Shown here: in pieces, positions 36,111 to 47,420 of the stretch | How the letters are laid out: every line of letters starts with the position of its first letter | Position numbering within the stretch: the first letter of the stretch is position 1 | The notes under the pieces: model-generated | What the model was told of the DNA's origin: nothing | Seen by the model: only the letters and a program-made list of their open reading frames with translations | Databases searched by the model: none | Position numbers and translations under genes: made by a program | NCBI GenBank assembly: GCA_019426215.1 | Contig: CM033402.1 | Coordinates: 7,999,246-8,063,245 of the forward strand | Direction of reading: 5' to 3' | DNA: 64,000 nt | From: Buddleja alternifolia | Taxonomy: Eukaryota; Streptophyta; Magnoliopsida; Lamiales; Scrophulariaceae

Positions 36111-36387
36111 AAATAAAAATTTTATGAAGTAAAATTCATTGATCTTAATATTTTTTATGAAGTCAAAAGTGAAGCATTTGGATGCACAATAAGGGATGCT
36201 TAAAGCATTAGTTGTGGTTGTTGTTGTTCTACTAATTGTCATAATACTAAGATAGAATTTACATGAATTGAATGTATATATGCACGACCTTTTTTCAATG
36301 AAACTATGTAATTTGCACAATCAAAATCCAAATTCATACATTAGCAACTCTCCAACTGGAATGTTTCTACATAAAGAGCACACTTAA

Positions 36388-36550
36388 TATGCCTAGAAGT
36401 GTTCAAGTTTTCACACCACTAACAAAATAAATTAACAAAAGTTCAAGTCTTCAAGCACACTTGATATGCGTAAAGTATTTAAGATTTCACTCCACTTACA
36501 AAATAAACTAACAAAAGTTCAAGTTTTCAAGTCCCATTAGACTAACAAAT
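36388..36550. repeat. Two direct copies of an approximately 80-bp unit
   Basis: The text CACACTTRATATGC ... CACTWACAAAATAAAYTAACAAAAGTTCAAG occurs twice in a row, at about 36388 and 36468. Confidence 0.7.
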
Positions 36551-36569
36551 CTCCAAGTCTTCAAGTATC

Positions 36570-36580
36570 CACTACAAGAA
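36570..36580 (+). mobile_element. CACTA transposon terminus
   Basis: CACTACAAGAA is the standard tip of many plant CACTA (En/Spm) elements. Possible partner ends are 39030-39040 (TCCTTGTAGTG, one mismatch to the inverted tip) or a CTACGA-rich subterminal-like zone at about 46560-46830; neither gives a matching 3-bp target duplication (ATC at 36567-36569). The full extent is therefore open. Confidence 0.55.
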
Positions 36581-36661
36581 GAAGGACTTTTTTTTTTTAT
36601 TACGGATCCTTTTACTACGCCAAATTAGTCATTCCTAAATGTGACCGATTTATACAAATTT

Positions 36662-38372
36662 TGTTAGGAATTTCATGATAGATGTTTTGATGATGACAAG
36701 ATAGGATTTTATGTTAGACCCCAAAAATGTAAGCTTATACTTTCATAGAAATATTGTATAAGCGTTTGGAAGTTTACTTATTTTGTTAGGCTTGTAATTT
36801 TTATCTTTATAGATTTTAGACTATGTGATACCAAATCACCAATAGAGTTCTGTGTGAGTCTATTAAATGATGAAGTTGAAGATCAGCGTCTAAAGTTAAA
36901 GTAAAGATGAAGATTTGTTCCAAGCGCTCAGTCAATTTCTTAGCGATTGTTCTCAGCGACTGATCTCAGCGATTGATCTCGGCGACTGTTCTCAGCGACT
37001 CAAGCGCTCAGCTGTCTCAAGCGTCCGAGCGACTTAAGCATCCAGCTTTCAGATTCACCAGAAGGATAAAATCCAAATTATCAAGAACTTAAATGCAATC
37101 ACCAACGGACATTTATTTCCAACGGGAAATAAATTCAAAATGCATTAAATGTTTGATACGTGCATTAAATGTAAACAAGACAGTATGCTTGTGAACAAGC
37201 CACCTTTTTTTTACTAGACTGTCAGCTTTTCAGAATTCAAACCTGCTCTTGTCCAATCGGAATCAGCAGAAATTAAGGAATGTCAGAAAAGGGACTATTT
37301 GAAGCTCTACGTGAGGTACACGCGCCTGACTTGTGTCCAACGGACAAATCCCGAGATTCTCTATAAATAGTACCCTTCAACTATCTCTGTGCGAGTGTTA
37401 AAAGACAAAAATGTGAAAGAGAGCTGAGAAATAATTTGAGAGAAAATCTTACAAACCCCATAGTCAAAATCCTTCAAGCTTTTCAAATACATTCCAGACA
37501 GTCACCAGATATCTCAAACCTCTTCCAAAGAAGAAACCTAAATTCTTACTAAGATATCCCAAGTTGTTTGAACTTCCCAACATCAAACAAACCTGTTACA
37601 ATAAACCCTCAACACCTTTCATCTGAGTGAGAAAGATTAATGTTGACTTCCACAAGTAGTATTTTTGAGTGAGAGAAGCTTGTTGAAGAAAGGTCTTTAT
37701 TGGAGCTGAAGTCTATGTGATCAAGGAGTTCAAGTCCATCTTGGAGAAGATCTTTGTTGGAGCTGAAATCTGTGTGATCAAGGAGCTCGAGATCGTCTTT
37801 CCAGAAGCAGAGGATTGAAGTGGCTTGTAGCAAAAATCTGTGTGACCAAGGAGCTCAAGTCATCCATATCCATCTCTTCCTTTGTCCCTAAATTGTAGAA
37901 GATTCTGTGTGATTCTTTGAGAATCATTTTAGTGGATTGCCTCCAAGTGATCAAGGAGAAGAAGGACGTAGTTGGAATTACATCCCCCAACGAACCTTAC
38001 AATATTGTGTCATTTACTTTACAGTCAATTTTCTTATTATCATCTCATTGCATAAATTGATTAAGTAAAACATAATGAAACGCTAAGCAACTAAGAAACA
38101 ATTTGTGACGTTAAAGCTTTCAAAAAGAGAAGACTCTAAAATTATTCCGTCGTGCTAACCCTGATTAAAGAACTGAACGCTTAAACCTATCTGGTTATAG
38201 TATTCAAATCTTGAGTCTAAGTTAACTTTATCAAAACAATCTTCAAGTAAACACTCAGACAAGCGTCTACATTTTAATACGAAATATTTTTTTGAAGTCG
38301 AAAAAGACTTCAGGGTCTATTCAACCCCCCCTCCCCCTTCTAGACCCTTTCGTATGCCACTTGAGACCAACA
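36662..38372 (+). repeat. Solo LTR, same copia family as the left element
   Basis: 1711 bp, TGTTAGGAATTTC...GAGACCAACA, flanked by the perfect 5-bp duplication AATTT (36657-36661 and 38373-38377). Sequence matches the LTR at 4549-6095 on the opposite strand at both ends and inside. It contains an internal short repeat of CAGCGACT(G/C)(A/T)TCTC type (36940-37040) and about 2.5 copies of a roughly 75-bp unit with GTGTGATCAAGGAGCTC (37680-37865). No internal element sequence remains. Confidence 0.93.
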
Positions 38373-38699
38373 AATTTTAAGGCATAGCAAAAGAAATATC
38401 AAAACTACGCCGTCTTGAGCTTTTACTATGCTAGGACGACGTAATTAAATGTTTTGTTTGATACGGTGCACCATTCATACCAAAAACCAATTAGACGATG
38501 TCGTTTTCTTATTTCCTAATCGTTTTATCCTTTAAAATATTTTCCCACCAAAAAACATTTCACATGGCCCCCAAAGTATTTTGTAGAACAGAGTTTTCCC
38601 TCTTCTTCACAAAAACCCACGCTTTCTTCACCAAATTTTTACCACAATTCATAGAAATTTCTTCCAAAATTTAGAATGTTGAAGAATAAATGAGCAGGT

Positions 38700-39440
38700 A
38701 TTTGGAAGAGGAGGGAGGCCTCCCAAGATCTAAGGTATTTTTCTCTATCTCTTCCTTTGTGCGACCTACTGAAACTTAATCTGAAATTAGTATTGTTTTT
38801 GAAATTTAAAAATCTAATTTAGAAATCACAAAATCCTTAAGTTAATTTTTCTGGATAAATGAAATAACGTGCTTGATTCTTAGGTTGAAAGAGGGTTAAG
38901 GTTTTGGGCTTTTAGCAGAAGGGATGAGAGGAGGGTTTTGTGAATAATTGACTTGCCCTCAACAGTTCCTTTCCAATTAGGAATAAAAAACTTGACTTGC
39001 TTTTGTTGTCTTTTTTAATTCATGAAATTTCCTTGTAGTGTCAATCTATACTACTACTACTACTACTTCGCCTCTCATTAATTTCCTGCTTTTTTTCAGA
39101 GGTGAGTTCTAAGCTCATGGTTGCAGCTTAATAGTCACTGACTTTCTTTGAAGGTAATCTGAAGTGGAGGCCCCCAATTTTAAGGTATTTTCTCTAACTC
39201 TTTCTCCGTATGCCCTACTGAAATTTTTTCTAAAATTTGGGTTTGAAATTTAGAAATTTGATTTAGAAATTAGAAAAATCCTGGTACATATTTTAATCTA
39301 TTATTGAAAAAATGCCTTATACAATATACATGTTTAAAATTTTGCTTCTATGGTGATAAAAGGGAAACCATGCTTGATTCTTAGATTGAAAGAGAGTTTG
39401 AGGTTTTGGCAGTAGTGAGGAGAGGCGAATTTTCTGAATG
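38700..39440. repeat. Imperfect direct duplication, two copies
   Basis: 38700-38945 and 39150-39440 share the order GAGGC(C)TCCC...AAGGTATTTT, TCTCTAT/ACTCTT, CCTACTGAAA, GAAATTTAGAAAT, then GCTTGATTCTTAGGTTGAAAGAG. The AAG|GTATTT joints look like exon-intron borders, so this may be a duplicated first-exon region of a decayed gene. A TA microsatellite lies at 39508-39531. Confidence 0.6.
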
Positions 39441-40226
39441 GTGACGCCAAGGAGACGAGCAAAGAGAGGTGAGGGAGAAAGAGGTAGGTGAGCATATGGA
39501 CTTTGATATATATATATATATATATATATATAGTGTGTATATATAGATTGGAGGGATTTAGAGGAAGAAGCATTAGGTCCCATAGCCAAAGTTTCTGCAT
39601 CTTTTCATATGTGGATATTGAAACCTTGAATTGTTTACACCATTAATTAAAGAAAAAGAGAAAACAAAAGAAATGTAGGAATGTAGAATTGATTATACAG
39701 ATTATAATATAAAATATTCCTTTGAATGCATGTGAGTTTGTACCAGAAAAAGAAGAAGAATTGTTAATGCATAAGAGGGGTAAGTCATTGAAGAAAAATC
39801 GGGTTGTTTTGTGTGTTAATGGAATTGTTGTAGGATGAGATCATAATTGGTCTATTATAATTAAATATTTATGTATTGATACGAATCCAAAGTTCTAAAA
39901 TGAAAACATTAGGAGGCCCTTAATGAATGCAATAAATCACAAGTGAAACAAGATCAATAGATGAATTTTGCATAAGAAGTGGTATTGAAATTTATACAGT
40001 AAAAGCAAGTATGATTCTGGTATGATATGATTGCTTAAATTCCTCAAAGAAGATAGAAAATTCACCAACTGGGGACTTGAAGAAATTAAAAGGAGTAAAA
40101 GATTTTCCACCTTACAAATGTCTATTCAGGTACACTTAAAGAGTGATGAAAACAGAGGTTTTAAAGAAAAGAAAAGGTTACCCTGACTTTCTCTCTTGGT
40201 CTGCCTACGTTTTCCTCACTCGAGAA

Positions 40227-41568
40227 TGTTAGGTCTTAAAAGTAACATTGATTTAGCATGTTTTTACCTCACATTTGTCTTGAATTCATACCTTGAGTTG
40301 ATCGTTTTAGCTGTTTTTATTTGTATTTGTGTATTTTGGCTTCTAAGTCGTTTAAATGCTTTTATAGGCAAAGCACGATTGATTTGGCGAGTAAATGAAG
40401 GGATTTCTAAGCAAAGTGAAGAAGTCAACTAAAAGACTTAAAGAGGAGCAAAGAAGAGTCCAAACGAAAAGAGTTGAGTTGAAGAAAAAGTAAAGAAAAA
40501 AGTGGACAGCAGAATTGGCACAGTGGTGCCAATATTCAGCACCACTGTGCAGCGCGCAGAAATCAGAAATTCTGGCTGGGCTCGGATTTTGTTTCTTTTG
40601 TTGGGTTTTTTGTAATTAGAATTCCTATATAAATAGAAGAAGTCAGAAAAATAGGAGAGTTTTAGATTGTTTAAAGAAAGAAGACGCTTTGGGAGAGAGA
40701 AGGAAAAAGAGAGAAAACTTGGAGAGAAAGAAAAGGAAGTCATTGAAGAGAAGAAAGAAAAATCTTGATTCTTGCCATCAACATAAGGGTTCTTCTTGGT
40801 TTTTCTTGAATTCTTCTTCTTCCCCAATTGTTCTTATTATTTTCCACCATTGTTAAACATGAGAATTCTTAATTTTATGGAATTTATTTCTTCTTCTAGT
40901 TTAATTATGTGTAGCTAAATAATTTTCTAGGGTTTAAGATGCAGTCTTGAGTATTATTATGGATTGTTGATTTTCATTGGGTTATTTCTTGCTTTAATTA
41001 ATCTATCAATGAGGGCTCAATGCTTGTAGATGATTGGCCACCAAATACATGATTTAAGATGAATTGAGAAGTACCGGGAGGTGAATTAATTCATTAGTTC
41101 AGATTTGATGGACGTGTTTAAATTACTCAATAGGGATATTAGTAATTGTGCATGAGGCTAGCTAACGAATTTCATGGAAATTAATGGATTCATCTAGATT
41201 AGTTATTGATCATGGGAGTGACGAGAACAAGTTTAGTTGGGTACTCATGGAGATCTTGGGAGAGTATCCATGTAATTAAGGAAATTCGGGTCTTTAATGA
41301 ATGCAAGAATTTACAATCCAATGATGTTCATAATCCATAAAAATACCTTGATGAAGTCTTAATTTCTAGGCTTTCCATTTATTGAATTATTGTTTATTAA
41401 ATTTGTTATTATTTATTTATGTTTTTAATTAGTTAAAATCTAAAATCTAGCTAATCAATAGTCTAAATAATAGGATAAACTTCGTTTGGTACTTAACAAC
41501 CTTCCCTGTGGAGACGATCTTACTTACTCTTATTATTTGTCGATACCGTGTTGTTACGGGTGTTAACA
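40227..41568 (+). repeat. Solo LTR, 1342 bp
   Basis: Begins TGTTAGGTCTTAAAAG and ends GGGTGTTAACA, flanked by the perfect 5-bp duplication GAGAA (40222-40226 and 41569-41573). Near the 3' end it has TTCCCTGTGGAGACGATC followed by CGATACCGTG, the style of Ty3-gypsy Tat/Athila LTR ends (family-level inference). No internal region remains. Confidence 0.88.
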
Positions 41569-41732
41569 GAGAACTTCCTACTTTATTCCAACTTCAATCC
41601 TTCATCTACTGTCCTGATGCTACATTTTGACGTGATGTAACCGATCAGCATGTGAAGAAGTCAGATGATCTGATTTCCCAGAGAGAGGAACAGAATTTGT
41701 ACGGAAGCAATTTTTTAATTTAGTCACAGGCT

Positions 41733-41857
41733 AAGGTTTATGTATATGATATGCCCTCAGAATTTACCTTTGATTTGCTCTGGCTGTTTCACAATGCTTA
41801 CAAAGAGACTACTAATCTGACTTCTAATGGCAGTCCCGTTCACCGATTAATTTGAGC
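41733..41857 (+). pseudogene. GT47 exostosin-type glycosyltransferase fragment
   Basis: About 40 codons read KVYVYDMPSEFTFDLLWLFH, then NAYKETTNLTSNGSPVHRLI, which is the start of the exostosin domain of plant GT47 Golgi glycosyltransferases. An extra T (TTAATTTGAG instead of TTAATTGAG) shifts the frame right before what would be IEQ and a GTGAGT donor, and an in-frame stop lies upstream. No other exon of such a gene is near. It is a relic or a transposon-captured fragment. Confidence 0.75.
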
Positions 41858-41960
41858 AAGTGAGTTTCCATTACATGATGTTAGTGTTTTTAAATTGGAT
41901 TGTGTGTTTGTTTATTTATTTACTAATTTGTTGGTTGTAGGAAATGGACGCAAAACAATT

Positions 41961-44900
41961 CACTATAACAAAATATAGATATTAGGACACTTTATTTGAG
42001 ACACATTTTCATAAGTGTCCTAAGAGAATTGTATTGGGACACTTCTGAAAAAAGACACGGTCAAAGAGCGGGCGGGGTTATTTTTGTGGTTAGCGCCAAA
42101 CATACTCATTCTAATATTGGAGTTCCCACCTCCCTTTTTCTCCCTCTGTTCTTTTTTCTTTTCTCTGGAACAGAGAACCGCAATGACGCCGTCAAAGGTA
42201 TGAGTCTCTTCTCTTCTCTCAATCTCTCTTTCGATTTTCTATCTTTCCTCCTCTATGGTGTTGGATTTTATTTTTTTTTGCCCTTTCCCTAGTTACTTCC
42301 ATGGACATCGGCGGCAAAGGTACCATCATAACCTTTCCTTTCCTTTTCGTTTTTTTTTTTTTTTGTCTCCAATTGAATTTGGTATTAGGGCTTTTTTCAA
42401 GCCCCTTTAAAGTTCTATGCCTGGATTGAAAATAATGCCCTTTCTCTGGGAACACCGCTTTGTTTTCTCCAATATTAAGCGGTTTTCTGATACCCAAAAA
42501 GGGATTCGATCAGCTGAAGAAGAGGGTTCTTTTTCCTGTTTCAGAAAGGCGTAAAGATTTGATTTTTTAGGTGAATTTTTTCTGTTTTGTTTTGTGTTTT
42601 ATTTTTTGGGATTTGATTGTTGTAGCATTAATGGTGGTTCTTGTCTGTTTGTGTTTTGAGAGACAGCTAGAGTGTGGCATCTGACCCATGATATCATTCT
42701 TTTTGTTCTTTAAGAATTGTTTGGGTTTTTTCTTTTTTTTCCCTATTTTTTGAGGTGTAAGAAATTATGTGTATATATATATGATATATGTATGTATGTA
42801 TTTTATAGTTTTATGCAGATTTAATGGTGAAATAGCACATAATAGATGTGGGGTTGTAGGTATAAGCGATTGGTATTTTGTAAATTATGAAGTTTGTATC
42901 TATCTATGTATGCCTTTTGTGTACAATATTTCACCATGTAAAAGTATATTAATGGAGGGGCGTATTTTTCTAATAGGTCCATTGTGATTCTTGTGTTTTG
43001 TATGGATGAGATGAATTTGTGGTTGTATGATAGAGGGAAAATTAAAAGAAGTCAAATTATTTTTGTTTTTTCACCTGCATCAGATTTAAAGTTCTCTTGT
43101 TTTGCTCAAGAGAAAACAAGAGCAGCAGCAACAGAAGCAGGACGACTAGGTGAAGATTCATTCACCTACAATGACTTGAAACATTTTGTTTTGTTTCTAT
43201 ATGTGTTTATATACATTTGTTCTGTTTTTAAGCTTTGGTTTATTTTACTTGATTAATAGTATGTTCTTGCATTATTCTGGAAAAGAATCCATTATTTTGT
43301 GGACGCCACTCTAGTAAAAATGCTAAGAATCAATTTTAGCTAGTTCCTGCATATTCTTCTTAAATCCATCTTGAGGTGACCAAGTGATTTTCTCTCTCAC
43401 CAAGTGAGTCTCTCTCTGTCTCTCTCATAACTCAAACATTAATATAATTGTTGCTGCTTTGTTCCACTTACTTATTTTTGTACTAGGTTAACTTTAATCA
43501 AGGGTATTAATTAATACTTAAATGGTTGATTTTTCTTTAATAACTATAATCTTGTTTGACTTTCTTTAAATTATCTTGATATATAATTCCATGGTGTTCC
43601 AAGTTCTTAATCTTTTGCTTTTAGAGTTAAATTGTATAATATATTTTGCATTTTGCTTGTCAGTGCTATCATGAAGGTAACAAAGTTCAAGCTACCTATT
43701 GTAGTGCATCTTGGAGCAGTGCTACTCCATTGGCGTTCTTCCTGATTTTACATGAGAGGTGATCTTTTATCCTATATAATGATATTGAACTAGAGTTGAT
43801 ACATTATGCCATGATTTATTTATCCCGTGTCTAAGTAAAGTTTTTAGGTTTCTTGAATATGACTTTGCTTCCCAGATTGGATATGATAATTATTGATAAT
43901 AGTAATTTATGAAGCTTTTCTCTAGGATTTAATTTGTGTCATTAAAAAGATAAATCGTTGACAAAATTGGTAGACAAGTTGGACCTTGCTTTTAGTGTTT
44001 ATCCTCATTTGTTCAAGCTCAGATGAAAAGAGACTAAGGATTGTTCAAAGCTTATGACCACATACGCACAATTAGAGATGCACTTGGAGCACCCGTTAGT
44101 TGGCCTTTATCTTTGGTATGTATAAAACATGTTATAATAAACTAGTTAGTCACTTCTCTATTTTCTATTGATGAAATTTTAGTTCTTAACAGTCATCCTT
44201 AATAAAAAAGTTTAGTGGTTAAGCTGCTTATTTTTTTTCACCAACTTCTGCCACTTTGCCAATAGTATTGTTCTTCAAGAATTGGTGGGTTCCTAGGAGC
44301 TGCTAGGCCATAATGGTAATTGTAGTATTGAATTTATGTTTGTGAAATCTTTCTTGTATGAATTTTCTGAATAGTGAAATATTTGATCTTTTTAATTACA
44401 ATTTTCTTTCCATATGTTGAGATGTCTGCAAGCTCTTTATTATGCATTTCTTTTTCTAGTTTTTGTGTTGTTGATCTGCTCAACTTTGTATATGACATTA
44501 TTTGTTAGGTATAGATTGCTTTTAGATTATTTTGTCATTTAGATTTAACTTGTGATTGTGAAGTCTTCTTATGTGCAGGTTGCTTTGGATGAAAATGACG
44601 GTTGATGCAATTTTGGTGATTCTTCTTGCTAGAACTTTCTAGTATCTATTTTAGAATGTATATAGTCAAATGAAGATCAAGTCTAGTTATTGTTTTTGTT
44701 TAGAAAAACTTCTAATGTATTGCTTCTATCTTTTTGGCTTCAGAATATTAGTTGTGCTTTTTGTTCCCATATCTTGTAAACTTGCCATATGGCTGGGATT
44801 CTGCTTTTATTAATGGAACATGGATTTGGTAAATGGGTATTGCATTTTTGAAGATTGAGTTCCATAGATTAGTATTTCTATACTTTTTTGCATAATATAG

Positions 44901-45293
44901 ATTGTTGGAGACAATTTTATACAACATACATGTCCCTGATATCATTCTCAAATTATGTGTAAGGACGCATATAAGTGTCCTGATAGATTGTTGAAGACAA
45001 TTTTAGAACACATATATGTGTCCCTAGTTTGGAAAAGTGTTTCGAAAGGTTCTGCAGTTTATATTTTTGAATTTGGTATAGGGACACATATAAGTATCCC
45101 GAAAAACGTAATATGGGACACATATAAGTGTCCTGACAGATCACGATGTAGGGGCGTTTTAAGCGCCCCATGACTTTACGCGATGCCAAACTACGCGACA
45201 CTTATTGTAAGCGTCCCCAAAACTAAAAGCGCCCCAATATGTACCCTATCGGGGCGCTTTTTTGTGTCCTAATAGAGGATTTCTCTTTTAGTG
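41961..45293. mobile_element. Non-autonomous CACTA element
   Basis: 3333 bp from CACTATAACAAAATATAG to GGATTTCTCTTTTAGTG, with the 3-bp duplication ATT (41958-41960 and 45294-45296). Inverted tips plus TATTAGGACAC at both ends, and subterminal repeats GACACATATAAGTGTCC-like near the right end (44965, 45008, 45082, 45113) and GAGACAC...AAGTGTCC at the left support the CACTA call. The interior has exon-like bits with GT/AG-like joints (for example AAAG|GTATGAG near 42198 and CAG|TGCTATCATGAAGG near 43662) but no transposase that I can recognise. Confidence 0.9.
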
Positions 45294-45417
45294 ATTAAAA
45301 TAAACAGACGTTCGTTGTAGGCAATGGACGCAGAACAATTTAGTGTTGTTAATTCGAGCAAGTGAATTTCCATTACATGTTAGTTGCTATTACATGCTGT
45401 CAAGTTGCCATTACTCT

Positions 45418-45954
45418 GGTGATTTGAAGCCAATGAATGCAGAGCAATTGAGGGATTGTGGTCACAAGATGGTGGACTTCATTGCTGATTACTACAACAA
45501 CATTGAAAACTTCCTTGTTCTTAGCCAAGTTCAGGTATTTTATAAGTTTACTATCTTCATCTTTCTTGCTGATTTTTACGCCGTTGTCCTTCTCAAGTTG
45601 GTTTGGGTTCTCTCTTCTGTCTAAACCTGCAAGTAAATAAAAAATTACATTATTTTTGAAGTTACTGGAGCAGAATTGTTGCATAATTTCACTGTCAATA
45701 TCTTTATTTTGCTAAGTAATATCACTGTCAATATAAAAATGCTGCTTTTTTAAGGTTTCTGAAAATGGAGAACTCTTGGTAATGAGCTCTAACATTCAAA
45801 TTTATATTGAGAGATTCTATTTGAAACTGATGGGATAGTTTTGATTTTTTTAGCAAAGGATGATTACATTTATTCTTTTCCTTATGTAGCCTGAATATCT
45901 GCGTGAACTTCTACCAGATTTGGCACTCGCTCACCCTGACAAGATGTTTTGGGT
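45418..45954 (+). pseudogene. Aromatic L-amino acid decarboxylase (TYDC-like) fragment
   Basis: First piece (45418-45534): GDLKPMNAEQLRDCGHKMVD then FIADYYNNIENFLVLSQVQ, matching the N-terminal region of plant tyrosine/DOPA decarboxylases, ending at CAG|GTATTT, a good donor. Second piece (45890-45954): PEYLRELLPDLALAHP after a TGTAG acceptor, then the similarity ends and a stop follows. The PLP-binding lysine region and all later parts are missing, so this is a 5' fragment only. Confidence 0.85.
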
Positions 45955-46069
45955 GGTAAAAGAGTTTAAGTAAATAAAATGGCCTTGCAAACGCAATTTA
46001 TATATATTTTTTGCATTTTTACTATTTAATGGCTAATATGTATCTAATGCATGTAAGAAGTTTCTCATT

Positions 46070-46224
46070 ATCTCATTTTTTTTAGTTTATCTATATAAAC
46101 GTTTTAAGTGTTAATTATTTGCCATTCTTTTTGTTATGTTGCAGGTCATCTCATTTTTTTTAGTTTATCTATATAAACGTTTAAGTGTTAATTATTTGCT
46201 ATTCTTTTTGTTATGTTGCAGGTC
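46070..46224 (+). repeat. Tandem duplication, 78 and 77 bp
   Basis: Two adjacent copies start ATCTCATTTTTTTTAG and end TATGTTGCAGGTC (46070-46147, 46148-46224), differing by one T indel and one C/T change. Both end in a splice-acceptor-like TTGCAG. Confidence 0.9.
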
Positions 46225-46559
46225 ATGGAGATTAAGAGAGATTGCTAAATGTAGATGTTTTAGCAACATGAACAAATTGTATGATGCACCTTAGTATTTG
46301 TTCATGTTAATGTAGGATTTCATAACTTGACTACTCTTTAGATGTTATTTGTAGTAATTTTGCAACATATGTCTATCGGATGTTAGTATACTAGTTAGTT
46401 TCAACAAAATGTTTATGAGTTTTGTATATTGAGCGTGAAATATGATTGATTGTAGTTTATGATATATTAATTTATTTTGATCAAGCTTGATTCATATGAA
46501 AATTTAATTATCTGAAAAATAATCTTTATTACATTGGTATAAGTTTTTATTATGCTTGA

Positions 46560-46830
46560 ATAGCCATAACAATTGGGTCTCTAGATTAATGCTACAAGTT
46601 GCGTGTCGTAGCAAATACAAAGCCTACATTGTATCAAAAGATGGGCAAATTTGCCACTTATTTTCTATGAATTTTGAGGCGTACCAAAAGCTACATCAAT
46701 CATAGCAAAAAGTATTTGTTACGCACGTTTGTTGTAGCTAAATTTTTGTCACGGCTGTATTTGGAACGGCACAAAATTCGTAAAAAACTCGTAGCAAAAA
46801 GGTTTATGCTACGAATTTTGACGTTTTAGA
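46560..46830. repeat. CACTA subterminal-like repeat zone
   Basis: Clustered CGTAGCAAA / GCTACGAATTTT / TTGTAGC motifs in both orientations, the type of sequence found just inside the ends of plant CACTA elements. No clean terminal CACTA tip is visible at either side. Confidence 0.5.
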
Positions 46831-47420
46831 GGTGATTCATCTCCTCCTTGAACTTTCATATTTCAGAATAAGACATCTCCCACGATGAAACCTATCCAAA
46901 TCCACAAGGAGAAGCAAGATTAGTGAACGAATCATAAAAATAAATGAATAAATAAAATCAGCCCCACTATTAGCAAACACTAAAATAATAAAATTAACTC
47001 AATATCTTAATACTTAATATATATATATATATAGTAACTTAAAAAAAAATGTTTAAACATCAAAAAAAAAATTAAGCAAAATTGGAATTTCATCAATTTT
47101 CTGTCATCATAATTTAGTAGTTTACCATCAAAACATGTTTAAACAATTATGTAAATAAATCCAATTACAAAGAGGTTTTGACTTTTTTTTTTTTGTGAGT
47201 TAGTCAACCTTCACCGAAAAGAGAAGAGATTCGAGCAAATGGGTTTTCAGCCTATAGTTTTTCAGTTTTCAGCCAATCTAACATTTCACAGGGGTGTTTT
47301 TGAGCATTTTGCCCTATTATATATATATATACAAAAACAAAATCCTTTGGGTTTTGTCTCTATAACGAATAGAAGAAGCAGACTGTTAGTGGGTTTTTGA
47401 GGAGAGTAGAGAGAGAGAGA
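46831..47420 (+). promoter_or_regulatory. Upstream region and 5' leader of the AIR carboxylase gene
   Basis: Contains a TATATATATA stretch at 47318-47332, about 90 bases before the ATG, and a purine-rich GAGAGAGAGA leader just upstream of it. Promoter role is inferred from position. Confidence 0.5.
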
